Part shown: positions 7,566-14,284 of the stretch, one piece after another
Numbering within the stretch: position 1 is the first letter of the stretch
Layout of the letters: the number at the start of each line of letters is the position of its first letter
NCBI GenBank assembly: GCA_937877655.1
Contig: CALFJC010000116.1
Coordinates: 1 to 21,522, forward strand
Source of the DNA: an uncultured Selenomonadales bacterium
Lineage (GTDB): Bacteria > Bacillota > Negativicutes > Selenomonadales > Selenomonadaceae
Direction: 5' to 3'
Length of the DNA stretch: 21,522 bases
Notes under the pieces: model-generated
What the model was told of the DNA's origin: nothing
The model's database searches: none
What the model saw: the letters and a program-made list of their open reading frames with translations, nothing else
Made by a program: the position numbers and the translations under genes

Positions 7566-7852
7566 AAACGATTAAATTCAAAGGCGTCACGCTCGCGGGC
7601 GAGGCAATCACGGGTGATTTGATTCATGTAAGCAATGCGGTTGCAATTCGCGGTTACCTTGAGCCTGCCGACAGTGATTCTTTCGGCGCGTGGGAAGTCA
7701 AGCCCGAGAGCGTGAAACAGTTGGTTGGTTTCGACAAGAACGGCGCGGAGCTCTACGAAGGCGACGTGATTCTTATCGACGGCGGGGAAATGACAATCGC
7801 GGAAATTCTTCCGCCGCACTATCTGACATTCGGAGTGAAAAAAGATGATTAG
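7562..7852 (+). CDS. YopX-like protein 3
   Basis: A 96-residue protein with a good YopX match: MKTIKFKGVTLAGE, WEVKPESVKQLVGFDKNG and ELYEGDVI. ATG 7562 has GGAAGGTG about seven bases upstream and overlaps the TGA of the zinc-knuckle gene; the in-frame ATG at 7547 lies in front of that site and is less likely. It overlaps the next YopX-like gene by eight bases. Confidence 0.82.
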   Translation: MKTIKFKGVTLAGEAITGDLIHVSNAVAIRGYLEPADSDSFGAWEVKPESVKQLVGFDKNGAELYEGDVILIDGGEMTIAEILPPHYLTFGVKKDD

Positions 7853-8132
7853 ATTCAGAGCGAAGCGCGCCGGGCATTGGGAATACGGTTGCGGGGCGTT
7901 CAAGTACAAAGAGAAACAGTATCTGGTGGTTGACCTGCAAGGGAGAATCATGATGGTTGAAGTCGACGAATCCCCTGTGCTTTTGGTCAGTTACGACAAA
8001 AACGGTCGCGAGATTTACGAAGGCGATATTGTTTCGGACGAGTTCGGGAACGAGCGGCAGGCGGGTTTCCCGGTTCTGCCGTATGAAAAGATGGAGTTGA
8101 AGAAAAATGGCGATGTTGGTTGGGATGTATGA
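7845..8132 (+). CDS. YopX-like protein 4
   Basis: A 95-residue protein with SYDKNGREIYEGDIV at about residues 49-63, the clearest YopX core in the cluster, and an N-terminal half (MIRFRAKRAGHWEYG) like the first strand pair of that fold. CGGAG precedes ATG 7845. It overlaps genes on both sides. Confidence 0.82.
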   Translation: MIRFRAKRAGHWEYGCGAFKYKEKQYLVVDLQGRIMMVEVDESPVLLVSYDKNGREIYEGDIVSDEFGNERQAGFPVLPYEKMELKKNGDVGWDV

Positions 8133-8397
8133 CCGCTACGGCAGAGCAATTCGCGAAGGCAACAAGGTGAAAGTCAAAACGCTTATCTGGAGCAACGGCA
8201 AGATTAAACACAACGGCGAAACGCATATCGCGACGGCGCATTACCAAGAAGGCGGTTCCGGCAATTATTTCAGCTTTGATGAGTTCATGGTTGAGAACCC
8301 GAAATATCCCGGTTGCTTTTTCGAGGCAGACCACGGCTTGATTGACTACATTTGGCTGTACAAGCCGAGCGATTTGGAGATAGTGGAAAGGTTTTGA
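8107..8397 (+). CDS. YopX-like protein 5, rearranged
   Basis: A 96-residue protein with the YopX-type motif at its very start (GMYDRYGRAIREGNKVKV) and a C-terminal LEIVERF instead of the usual N-terminal leader, so it looks like only the second half of a YopX protein. ATG 8107 lies inside the previous gene with GGAG about ten bases upstream; its stop overlaps the next ATG. Confidence 0.7.
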   Translation: MAMLVGMYDRYGRAIREGNKVKVKTLIWSNGKIKHNGETHIATAHYQEGGSGNYFSFDEFMVENPKYPGCFFEADHGLIDYIWLYKPSDLEIVERF

Positions 8398-8732
8398 TGG
8401 AAATGAAAACACCGTTGCAAGCGTTGCTGTCTCGTCAGACGGTCACACCGGGCATGCTGGCGTTGGAGGCTCCTGCGGACGTGGTAATCAACGGCTTTGA
8501 AGTCACGGATGAGAAATTCTACTTTTCGTTGACGGACGGTCGGAAGTTGTTCGCGGGCGGGAAAATGCTTTTCAAGTACGCGGCAGATTTGCTCGCTGAA
8601 TATGAATCGGCTGATTTGGTCGACAGCGCGCTTTACAAAAATCCCGTGGCGATAAGAATTCATCCGCTGATGGCACTCAAGAGCGGCAGGAAATTCCGCC
8701 GCGTGGAAATTCTCGGAGAGGTGGATGAATAA
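8397..8732 (+). CDS. Phage protein, unknown function
   Basis: A 111-residue protein starting MEMKTPLQALLSRQ. It has no recognised motif; the pattern of short strands (VVINGFEVTDEKFYFSLTDG) followed by an amphipathic helix (KYAADLLAEYE) suggests an alpha/beta fold. ATG 8397 overlaps the preceding TGA, with GGAAAGG five bases upstream; ATG 8403 is an equally possible start. Confidence 0.6.
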   Translation: MEMKTPLQALLSRQTVTPGMLALEAPADVVINGFEVTDEKFYFSLTDGRKLFAGGKMLFKYAADLLAEYESADLVDSALYKNPVAIRIHPLMALKSGRKFRRVEILGEVDE

Positions 8733-8962
8733 TGCTTATCGTTAATCAGGCGGGCACAACGATTTTCAACGTCGACAAGATTAGTGTAATTCGTCTCGAC
8801 AAGTCGGAGATTTGGGTTGCGTATAAAACCTACTTTGACGGTCTCCCCATTGTACAAAACGTGCCGATTTACAACGGCGAGTTCGCAACAGCAATGTTCG
8901 AAGCTATCATCGAGGCGGCGTCAACGGGCGCACAGGTTATCAGATTGGATAAGGAGTGTTGA
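8732..8962 (+). CDS. Small phage protein, unknown function
   Basis: A 76-residue protein, MLIVNQAGTTIFNVDKISVI at the start, with an alternating strand pattern and a C-terminal helix (FATAMFEAIIEAA). It is coupled to the previous gene by TAATG. Proteins of this look, with a bound cofactor-free beta sheet, are frequent in phage early operons; I do not recognise the family. Confidence 0.6.
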   Translation: MLIVNQAGTTIFNVDKISVIRLDKSEIWVAYKTYFDGLPIVQNVPIYNGEFATAMFEAIIEAASTGAQVIRLDKEC

Positions 8963-8965
8963 GAA

Positions 8966-9295
8966 ATGGAAAAGAAAAAAATGGAAACGGCTCTTGAGTA
9001 CACGGAAGGGACAATGCGCCGCATGGTAACGGATTTGGCTCGTTATCTGAAAGACGCGAAAGCGGCGGTTGAAGTTGCCCGCGCCGAATACGACAAGGCA
9101 TGGGACGCTTACATGGCGGCAGAATCCGTTGAGGCACTTACGGCGGCGGAGGTTGCGAAGACAATCGCCCGCGAGAAACTCAGCTACGAACAGGGCAGGG
9201 AGGACGCGTTCAATACGGCGTTGTGCTCGCTTGAAAGCAGTCGCAAGGCGCACGCCATGACGATTGAGGAATTGAAGGCGGGCGCGCCTTTCTAA
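8966..9295 (+). CDS. Coiled-coil phage protein
   Basis: A 109-residue, almost entirely helical protein rich in alanine, glutamate, lysine and arginine (DAKAAVEVARAEYDKAWDAY), likely a coiled coil or helical bundle. AAGGAG lies nine bases before ATG 8966. It is the last gene before the large hairpin at 9311-9372. No function can be assigned. Confidence 0.6.
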   Translation: MEKKKMETALEYTEGTMRRMVTDLARYLKDAKAAVEVARAEYDKAWDAYMAAESVEALTAAEVAKTIAREKLSYEQGREDAFNTALCSLESSRKAHAMTIEELKAGAPF

Positions 9296-9297
9296 GC

Positions 9298-9372
9298 AAA
9301 AAAAAAATAACCGCAGATGCGGCTGTAAAATGACACGGAAAAACATGTCCTTTCATTTTACAGCCGTTGCGG
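9298..9372. terminator. Large hairpin, probable bidirectional terminator or attenuator
   Basis: A 13-bp perfect inverted repeat, GGCTGTAAAATGA (9321-9333) with TCATTTTACAGCC (9353-9365), is extended outward by CCGCA and TGCGG with a small bulge. Ten A precede it (9298-9307), giving a strong minus-strand terminator; on the plus strand only TGTTTTG follows, so termination there would be partial. It sits directly after the coiled-coil gene and before the next ribosome site. Confidence 0.6.
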
Positions 9373-9393
9373 TGTTTTGTAAAGGAGAAAGTT

Positions 9394-9723
9394 ATGAAAA
9401 AAGGATACAAAGAAACGGCGCATTGCATGCAGGAAATGTTGAAACTTCGCGGGCTCAAAGGTGCGGGTATCGTCCTCAACAGCGACAATGCCGGAATAGT
9501 TTTCGGCAACACCGCCGACGTGTACGAATTGGGCGAGACGGTCGCCAAGACGTTCGGCACAATTATTACGCAATCTTTCAAAAAGGACAACGACGAAGAC
9601 GTAATGGATTTTATTGAGGGCTGGATGTCGGTAACGACGGACTTGAAAGGCAGAGCCCTGCACCGCGCCGCGTCGAAATATTATTCGGAACTGGTCAAGG
9701 AATTTGGGCAAAGAAAATGTTGA
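9394..9723 (+). CDS. Phage protein, unknown function
   Basis: A 109-residue protein starting MKKGYKETAHCMQEML, with AAAGGAG six bases before ATG 9394. Its pattern is helix, then short strands (GAGIVLNSDNAGIVFGN), then helices. It is the first gene after the large hairpin, so its level may be set by read-through. No family is recognised. Confidence 0.6.
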   Translation: MKKGYKETAHCMQEMLKLRGLKGAGIVLNSDNAGIVFGNTADVYELGETVAKTFGTIITQSFKKDNDEDVMDFIEGWMSVTTDLKGRALHRAASKYYSELVKEFGQRKC

Positions 9724-10169
9724 TTTTGCAAAAAGAAGGCGAGCTGAAAGTAATGCAGACGCCGTTCGGAACAATAAGGTACATTGAACACGAGGGGCAA
9801 AAGTGGATAGTCCGCGCAGATTTTTTCAAAGCCTGCGGCTACATGTCCACAATTCCTAAACAGGTAGCCGGGCAAATGAGCAAAGACAGTTTCCTGATGG
9901 CGGAACGTTCGTGGAGACAGGGAGCGAGCAGTCAAATATCCTTCATGAACGAAACGGGCGTCCGCGAGTTCCAAGACGTGAAATTGGGCAAAGTCAAAGC
10001 GCGTCGAGTCCGTCCGCAGTTGTGCGAATTCGTATTGAAGAATCTGTACAAGACAATGGCGGCGACGCCCGAACCGGTACCGCTTTTCTCGAAAGAAGAA
10101 ACCGACTTGAACGAAGCGATAGCGGCGTTGGAAAAAGTATTCCGGTACTTAAAAGGAATGAAACGTTGA
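9717..10169 (+). CDS. Bro-N-like phage antirepressor-type protein
   Basis: The 150-residue product begins with a Bro-N-like pattern: TPFGTIRYIEHEGQKWIVRA, then DFFKACGY and SFMNETGVREF, the blocks that in antirepressors read close to F.G.VR...G.PWFV..DV....GY and ..i.E.G.y.L. The C-terminal part is a helix without the KilAC or Ant domain. Such proteins bind DNA or repressors and steer the lytic switch. The match is recognisable but distant. ATG 9717 overlaps the previous gene; ATG 9753 is an alternative. Confidence 0.55.
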   Translation: MLILQKEGELKVMQTPFGTIRYIEHEGQKWIVRADFFKACGYMSTIPKQVAGQMSKDSFLMAERSWRQGASSQISFMNETGVREFQDVKLGKVKARRVRPQLCEFVLKNLYKTMAATPEPVPLFSKEETDLNEAIAALEKVFRYLKGMKR

Positions 10170-10191
10170 ATGTCGAAAAGGATGAAAGGTT

Positions 10192-10392
10192 ATGCGAGTT
10201 GACAGGCAGAAATTACACGAGAAGCTGATAGATAATCGGCTTTCATTGAGGAAATGCGCCGAGTTGACGGGTTTGAGCCACATGACGCTTTACAACATAT
10301 TGAACGGCAAGGTTGACCATGTGCAGACCGAAACGGCGATAAAGCTGATGGATTGTTTTGGCAGCGAAGTAATAATCAGACAGGTGAAGTGA
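10192..10392 (+). CDS. Small helix-turn-helix regulator
   Basis: A 66-residue protein of the Cro/XRE type: KLIDNRLSLRKCAELTGLSH as the first helices, MTLYNILNGKV as the recognition part, and AIKLMDCFG as the last helix. It probably binds an operator as a dimer. It sits at the end of the early operon next to the ArpU-like regulator, and no divergent repressor gene is present in the window, so its target is not visible. Confidence 0.72.
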   Translation: MRVDRQKLHEKLIDNRLSLRKCAELTGLSHMTLYNILNGKVDHVQTETAIKLMDCFGSEVIIRQVK

Positions 10393-10393
10393 A

Positions 10394-10798
10394 ATGACGT
10401 TGGCTGAACTGAACGCGGTTCGGGACTTGAAAGGTGAAATAAAGTCGTTGGAGCAAAAGATATATATCATGCGACTTACGGCAAGTTCGCTGACGCCTGC
10501 GTTTGACGGTTTGCCGGGCGGGAATGAAAAGAAATCGCCCGTCGAAACTCTGGCGGTCAAGATAATTTCACTCGAAGAAGAATTGTCGGAGAAATATCGC
10601 GAGCTTGAGGCGCAAGCCGCCGCGTTGTATGAAAAGTTCTCCGCCGCCGATTTGACTTTGAAAGAGCACAACGTTTTAATCCTGCGCTATTGCGCCTGCG
10701 AACATTTTCGCGACATAGGATTTATGTTGAAGCTCTCGGACGCCCGAACCTACGCAATTCATTCAGCCGCGCTAAAAAAAATTTTGGACAATAGCTAA
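10394..10798 (+). CDS. ArpU/DUF1492-like late transcription regulator
   Basis: A 134-residue protein with a long helical N-terminal part (LKGEIKSLEQKIYIMRL and SLEEELSEKYRELEAQ) and a C-terminal sigma-region-4-like helix-turn-helix (LILRYCACEHFRDIGFML and AIHSAALKKIL). This is the layout of the DUF1492/ArpU-type proteins that, in phages of Bacillota, occupy the last position before the terminase genes and control late transcription. The position here fits exactly: a promoter/terminator switch and the terminase small subunit follow. AGGTG precedes ATG 10394. Confidence 0.75.
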   Translation: MTLAELNAVRDLKGEIKSLEQKIYIMRLTASSLTPAFDGLPGGNEKKSPVETLAVKIISLEEELSEKYRELEAQAAALYEKFSAADLTLKEHNVLILRYCACEHFRDIGFMLKLSDARTYAIHSAALKKILDNS

Positions 10799-10805
10799 GC
10801 AAGAG

Positions 10806-10834
10806 TTGAACAATAACCCTCCTGTGAATATAAT
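10806..10834 (+). promoter_or_regulatory. Late-operon promoter
   Basis: TTGAAC (10806-10811) and a perfect TATAAT (10829-10834) are 17 bases apart. The expected start point (about 10841) lies inside the 5' arm of the terminator hairpin that follows, so transcripts made here should lack most of that arm and escape termination. Confidence 0.7.
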
Positions 10835-10835
10835 T

Positions 10836-10868
10836 AATCCTGACGAAAACTGTTCGGGATTTTTTTTT
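10836..10868 (+). terminator. Terminator of the early operon
   Basis: AATCCTGA (10836-10843) pairs with TTCGGGATT (around 10854-10861, one G-T wobble), followed by eight T. The ribosome site of the terminase gene begins directly after the T run. Confidence 0.7.
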
Positions 10869-10883
10869 ATGGAGGGAGTGGTC

Positions 10884-11309
10884 ATGTGGCACAGACGTTC
10901 TGACGAAAGCAACGAGGCATGGGAAGCCTTTGAGAAATATTTATTCGGTTCGAGGAGTTATAACAGGGTTGCAACAGAGTTGAAAAAAAGCGGAACCCTG
11001 ATTTACCGTTGGGCGCATAAATACGGGTGGAAAGAGCGAGCGGCGGCTTATGACAATGAACTGTTGGAAAAAGTACGCAATGAGGCGCGCCGGGACTTAA
11101 GCGAAAGGTATCGGCGAATTTTGGCAGACGCGATAGCATTTCAAGAAAAAGCGTCGGCGGCATTGCGGGAAAAGGATTTGTCGAAAGCGTCGGTCAAGAG
11201 CCTAACCGAATTATTCGGCATGGCGAAAGATACGGAATTGGCGATATACGAATTGCTGAAAATGAATGAACCTGCGCGGGACATGGAGATAAAGATAATC
11301 GATGAATGA
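10884..11309 (+). CDS. Phage terminase small subunit
   Basis: A 141-residue protein with an N-terminal helix-turn-helix (SYNRVATELKKSGTLIYRW, then AHKYGWKERAAAYD), the pattern by which small terminase subunits of Bacillota phages recognise the packaging site; the rest is a helical oligomerisation region. ATG 10884 has GGAGG eight bases upstream; an in-frame TTG at 10806 is the promoter -35 box and not a start. It overlaps the MuF gene by eight bases. The large subunit, normally next, is 10 kb away at 21261. Confidence 0.75.
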   Translation: MWHRRSDESNEAWEAFEKYLFGSRSYNRVATELKKSGTLIYRWAHKYGWKERAAAYDNELLEKVRNEARRDLSERYRRILADAIAFQEKASAALREKDLSKASVKSLTELFGMAKDTELAIYELLKMNEPARDMEIKIIDE

Positions 11310-12936
11310 AATGGAACGGCGAGCCCTTGCCCGCGAAGACGAATGGTTTAACCTGACGACGCGTGAACTTCGCCGCTTGAAAAGGTATTACGAGACAGCG
11401 GCGACTGAACTGATAAAAGAAATCGAAGCGTTGTACGGTCGCTATGGTCGTGAAAACCGCTTACCGCCGGAAGAGGCGCGGCGATTAATCAGAGGCGCAG
11501 AATTCCGCCAATGGCGAATGTCGTTGGAAGAATATGTCTCTCGTTCAAAAGGCGACGAAAAATTATTACTCGAACTGAACACGCTGGCAATGAGGAGCAG
11601 GATAAATCGTCTTGATGTGCTTTACTCGAAAACGCTGATGGAACTTGGCGACTTATCGGAGCGTCTGAAAGATTTTTCGGACGCTTTTTTCTATCGCTCT
11701 TATGTCGAACACTATTACGGGACGCTTTACGATGTCGGGCAGGAAATAGGGTTGAAGACGCCGCCGGCAGAATTGGACAGGGCGAAAGTGGCGGCGGTTT
11801 TAAAGACGAACTGGAGCGGACGACTTTATGACGAACGAATCAGAGCGCAACGGCGGCGGTACTCGGTTGCGATAAAGGAAATTGTTCTTCGCGCGGTTCA
11901 TAAGGGCGAATCGATAGAGAAATTGAGTCGTCGATTATCGGAGAAAATGCAATCGGATTATAAATCGGCAGAGTTACTCGTAAGGACGGAGGTAAATTAT
12001 TTTCAGAACCGCGCCGCCGCCGATGCTCTAAGGGACGCGGACTTTACCCATTACCAATTTGTGGCGACGTTGGACAGGCGGACATGCGCTCGTTGCGGCA
12101 ACAAAGACGGCGAAGTTTATTCCCTTTCCGAAATGAATCAAGGGGAGAATGCTCCGCCGCTTCATCCCCGTTGTCGTTGTACCATAATCGCTTCCTTCGG
12201 CGAGAAAATGACTGGCTCCCGAATCTCCGAGGGTCGGAAGAAAATTCCTGCCGAGACGAGTTACAAGGAATGGCGGGCAGGGATTGGCGAAGTTGGTTAT
12301 AATCCTAAAATCCGAACGAAGCCATTGACGGCGGCGGAGATAAAAACAATCAAAGACGCCGAAGACGCCGCATATAAAGCCGTGACGGGTGCGGACTTCG
12401 GCTTTAAAAAACGAACTGCAGAGGCGAAATGGAGTGAGGAAATAATATATGCGAACGGCGATGGGAAAGGAATGGGTTATAAAACAAATTGTCAAAAATG
12501 CGTAGTGGCGCATGAAGCGCGAATGCGGGGTTATGATGTAGTGGCGCGTCCGAGTTGGAGAGGCGACCCGTTGCAAAAAGTAGAAAATTGGTTGCAGGTA
12601 TTTGAAGGTGAGAAGGAAACGTATAATTGCAAAGGTGCAACGCCCGCCGAGATAAAAAATTTTATCGCGGAAAAGATGAACGAATGGGGCAAAGGTTCGC
12701 GAGCATTCTTGTGGTTCGATTGGAAAGAGCCGATTTTGGGTAAAAGCCACGTGATAGTAACGCATTTGAACGAGAACGGTTTTGTGCAATACGGCGACCC
12801 TCAGACGGGCAAAATCGGCGTCGTCGGGTGTTTGCAGGCAATTAAACTCGAAAGCGCGGTAATAATGCGGGTAGACAATTTGTCTTTCACCGAAGAGCTT
12901 AAATGGTATTGCCTGAACAGGAGGAAAGTGAAATGA
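11302..12936 (+). CDS. MuF (SPP1 gp7-like) minor head protein with papain-fold toxin tail
   Basis: Residues 1-325 are a MuF/SPP1 gp7-type minor head protein, with helical N-terminus and the cysteine motif CARCG (from residue 262) and PPLHPRCRCT (about 290). MuF proteins enter the capsid and can be ejected with the DNA. Residues 390-540 match the papain-fold toxin (Tox-PL, glutamine-deamidase type): NCQKCVVA with Cys397 (or Cys400) as nucleophile, SHVIV with His483, and GDPQTGK with Asp499. All catalytic residues are present, so this is the active, full-length member. A downstream gene overlapping by four bases is its likely immunity gene. MuF-toxin fusions in temperate phages are a known polymorphic-toxin class. 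Residues 262-325 recur in the orphan cassettes downstream. Confidence 0.88.
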   Translation: MNEMERRALAREDEWFNLTTRELRRLKRYYETAATELIKEIEALYGRYGRENRLPPEEARRLIRGAEFRQWRMSLEEYVSRSKGDEKLLLELNTLAMRSRINRLDVLYSKTLMELGDLSERLKDFSDAFFYRSYVEHYYGTLYDVGQEIGLKTPPAELDRAKVAAVLKTNWSGRLYDERIRAQRRRYSVAIKEIVLRAVHKGESIEKLSRRLSEKMQSDYKSAELLVRTEVNYFQNRAAADALRDADFTHYQFVATLDRRTCARCGNKDGEVYSLSEMNQGENAPPLHPRCRCTIIASFGEKMTGSRISEGRKKIPAETSYKEWRAGIGEVGYNPKIRTKPLTAAEIKTIKDAEDAAYKAVTGADFGFKKRTAEAKWSEEIIYANGDGKGMGYKTNCQKCVVAHEARMRGYDVVARPSWRGDPLQKVENWLQVFEGEKETYNCKGATPAEIKNFIAEKMNEWGKGSRAFLWFDWKEPILGKSHVIVTHLNENGFVQYGDPQTGKIGVVGCLQAIKLESAVIMRVDNLSFTEELKWYCLNRRKVK

Positions 12937-13181
12937 CGTTGGACGAGGCGCGGCACTTGGCGCAAGAGTGGAGCGGTTATACAGTCAGCGACGCAGGCGA
13001 TTGCGGCGATAAATGGGTTTTCGGTTTTGAGGAATGCAAAGAAGGGCTCGGCGGACTTGTAGTCCTTGTAAACAAAAAAAGCGGCGAATGTGAAGGATTA
13101 AGCAGTGCTGAATTTGTTTATTCGTTTCTTGAAGGCGAATTAAATTATAAACGTATAGACCTGCCGAAGGAGGATTCGTAA
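12933..13181 (+). CDS. Probable immunity protein for the papain-fold toxin
   Basis: An 82-residue acidic protein starting MTLDEARHLAQEWSGY, with DCGDKWVFGFEE and GGLVVLVNKKSGECEGL. The W-V-F block followed by a strand and an N/D-K-K-x-G turn resembles the Imm35/YrhB-like immunity family that accompanies papain-fold toxins. ATG 12933 overlaps the toxin TGA, with GGAGG upstream, so the two are translated together. The gene at 16312 is a clear relative and also follows a papain-fold toxin, which supports the pairing. Confidence 0.72.
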   Translation: MTLDEARHLAQEWSGYTVSDAGDCGDKWVFGFEECKEGLGGLVVLVNKKSGECEGLSSAEFVYSFLEGELNYKRIDLPKEDS

Positions 13182-13261
13182 TGTGCACCTGCGGTTGCCA
13201 AGTGGCGCAAACCTTACCGTTAATCGGTTCGCTGGTCGTCTTGTGGCTTGTTCGTGATTAA
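13181..13261 (+). CDS. Small ORF, possible original neighbour of terL
   Basis: ATG 13181 overlaps the preceding TAA, with GAAGGAGG eight bases upstream, and opens a 26-codon frame (MCTCGCQVAQTLPLIGSLVV and six more residues) with a hydrophobic stretch. A shortened copy of the same sequence stands at 21210-21245, directly before terL. It therefore probably marks what once followed the immunity gene and preceded terL. Sequence similarity ends exactly where the first orphan MuF piece begins (13261). Confidence 0.5.
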   Translation: MCTCGCQVAQTLPLIGSLVVLWLVRD

Positions 13262-13899
13262 TTGCCTCTTTCGGCGAAAAAATGTCGGGAAGTCGAATCA
13301 GCGAGGGTCGGAAGAAAATCCCGGCTGAGACGAGTTATCGGGAATGGCGGAATGGGGTTGACAAGACTGCTCCGCCGCGTCAAAATGGCTTGGCGGCAGG
13401 GAAAATAAATGTGGCGATGACAACGGGCAGTCCGCCGAAATTGATTGAGCGAATAGAATTCAAACCCGCCGAGATAGAAAAGACGTTGGAGCGATACGAA
13501 GCGCAGATAGTGACTTCGCCCGTAGAACACGCGATAATAATTACAAGGAGCGGCGAGGTGTATCACATGAACGGCGACGTGCACGGCATCCCGCTGAATT
13601 ATTTTGAACAAATGCGCCGCGAACTGGAAGGAGCGCATGTGACGCACAATCACCCGCCTGGCGCGAAAGAAAACGACCACACTTTCAGCGATGATGACTT
13701 TGACAACTTCATTTATTTCAAAATGGCGCGGTTGCATGGGATTGAGGAAAAATTTCTCTACGAGTTAAATCGAAATGCGCTCGACAATGAACTTGTGGGG
13801 CGTGATTGGGGAGCACTTGCCGAATCCGACGATTATCATTATGCGATTATGTTAAAGGCGTTAATTGAGGGTTTAGGTTATTGGAGGCGCGGACGATGA
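13261..13899 (+). CDS. Orphan cassette 1: MuF tail with JAB/RadC-like domain
   Basis: The frame begins inside the MuF core (IASFGEKMSGSRISEGRKK, then EWR at 13350) with a stop just upstream at 13255 and no ribosome site, so the toxin is headless and presumably silent. The new tail (about 180 residues) carries HAIIITRSGEVYHMNGD, then THNHPPGAKENDHTFSDDD. H-x-H-P followed by S-x-x-D, with an upstream glutamate, is the JAMM/JAB metal site, and HNHP is specifically the RadC version. The likely activity is a zinc peptidase or a related metal-dependent enzyme. ATG 13282 is the first start in frame but looks unusable. Confidence 0.65.
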   Translation: MASFGEKMSGSRISEGRKKIPAETSYREWRNGVDKTAPPRQNGLAAGKINVAMTTGSPPKLIERIEFKPAEIEKTLERYEAQIVTSPVEHAIIITRSGEVYHMNGDVHGIPLNYFEQMRRELEGAHVTHNHPPGAKENDHTFSDDDFDNFIYFKMARLHGIEEKFLYELNRNALDNELVGRDWGALAESDDYHYAIMLKALIEGLGYWRRGR

Positions 13900-14123
13900 C
13901 GGAAAAGGAACGAACAGCGGCATGGGATGAGGTATTGGAAACGGGGCGTTGGCTAAATGATGAAACGAATCGAATCATTGACGAATTGCAGAGGAAACAG
14001 GGCAAAGAATATAGAATAGATGACCCGCGTAACCGTCCTGCATTTAAAGAAGTTCACGAGGAATTTGCCCGTCGCATGAAGGCAATCAGCAAGAAATACG
14101 GACTAATTAAGGAGGAGCAATGA
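13896..14123 (+). CDS. Probable immunity protein of cassette 1
   Basis: A 75-residue charged, helical protein (MTEKERTAAWDEVLETGRWL). ATG 13896 overlaps the toxin TGA and has GGAGG eight bases upstream, so it can be translated even though the toxin has no start. Immunity is inferred from position, size and overlap; no family is recognised. Confidence 0.6.
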   Translation: MTEKERTAAWDEVLETGRWLNDETNRIIDELQRKQGKEYRIDDPRNRPAFKEVHEEFARRMKAISKKYGLIKEEQ

Positions 14124-14284
14124 TTTACAACGAAGATTGTCTTGAAGGCATGAAGAAAATCTCCGACGGCTCGGTTGACATGATTTTGACGGACTTACCG
14201 TATGGCACGACTGATTGTTCTTTCGATAAGCAGTTGCCGTTCGCGCCAATGTGGGAACAATTCCTGCGCCCGTTGCGGCAATAA
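14120..14284 (+). pseudogene. DNA methyltransferase N-terminal fragment (copy 1)
   Basis: ATG 14120 overlaps the immunity stop (ATGA) after GGAGGAG. The frame reads IYNEDCLEGMKKI, then VDMILTDLPYGTTDC and PFAPMWEQFLR, the start of phage N6/N4 DNA methyltransferases (DLPYG is the catalytic DPPY-type motif), and stops at 14284 after running into the MuF piece in the wrong frame. Only 54 of roughly 200-300 residues remain and the SAM-binding part is gone, so it cannot methylate DNA. The MuF frame of the next cassette is +1 relative to this one. Confidence 0.75.

Noticed and set aside
10806..10883. Longer terminase small subunit from TTG 10806
   Set aside because: This stretch is the late promoter and terminator; the ATG at 10884 has a strong, correctly spaced GGAGG.
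12028..12789. 253-codon open frame on the minus strand within the MuF gene
   Set aside because: It is the mirror of the well-supported MuF-papain gene, has no ribosome site, and its apparent repeats in other cassettes follow from the repeated MuF core.
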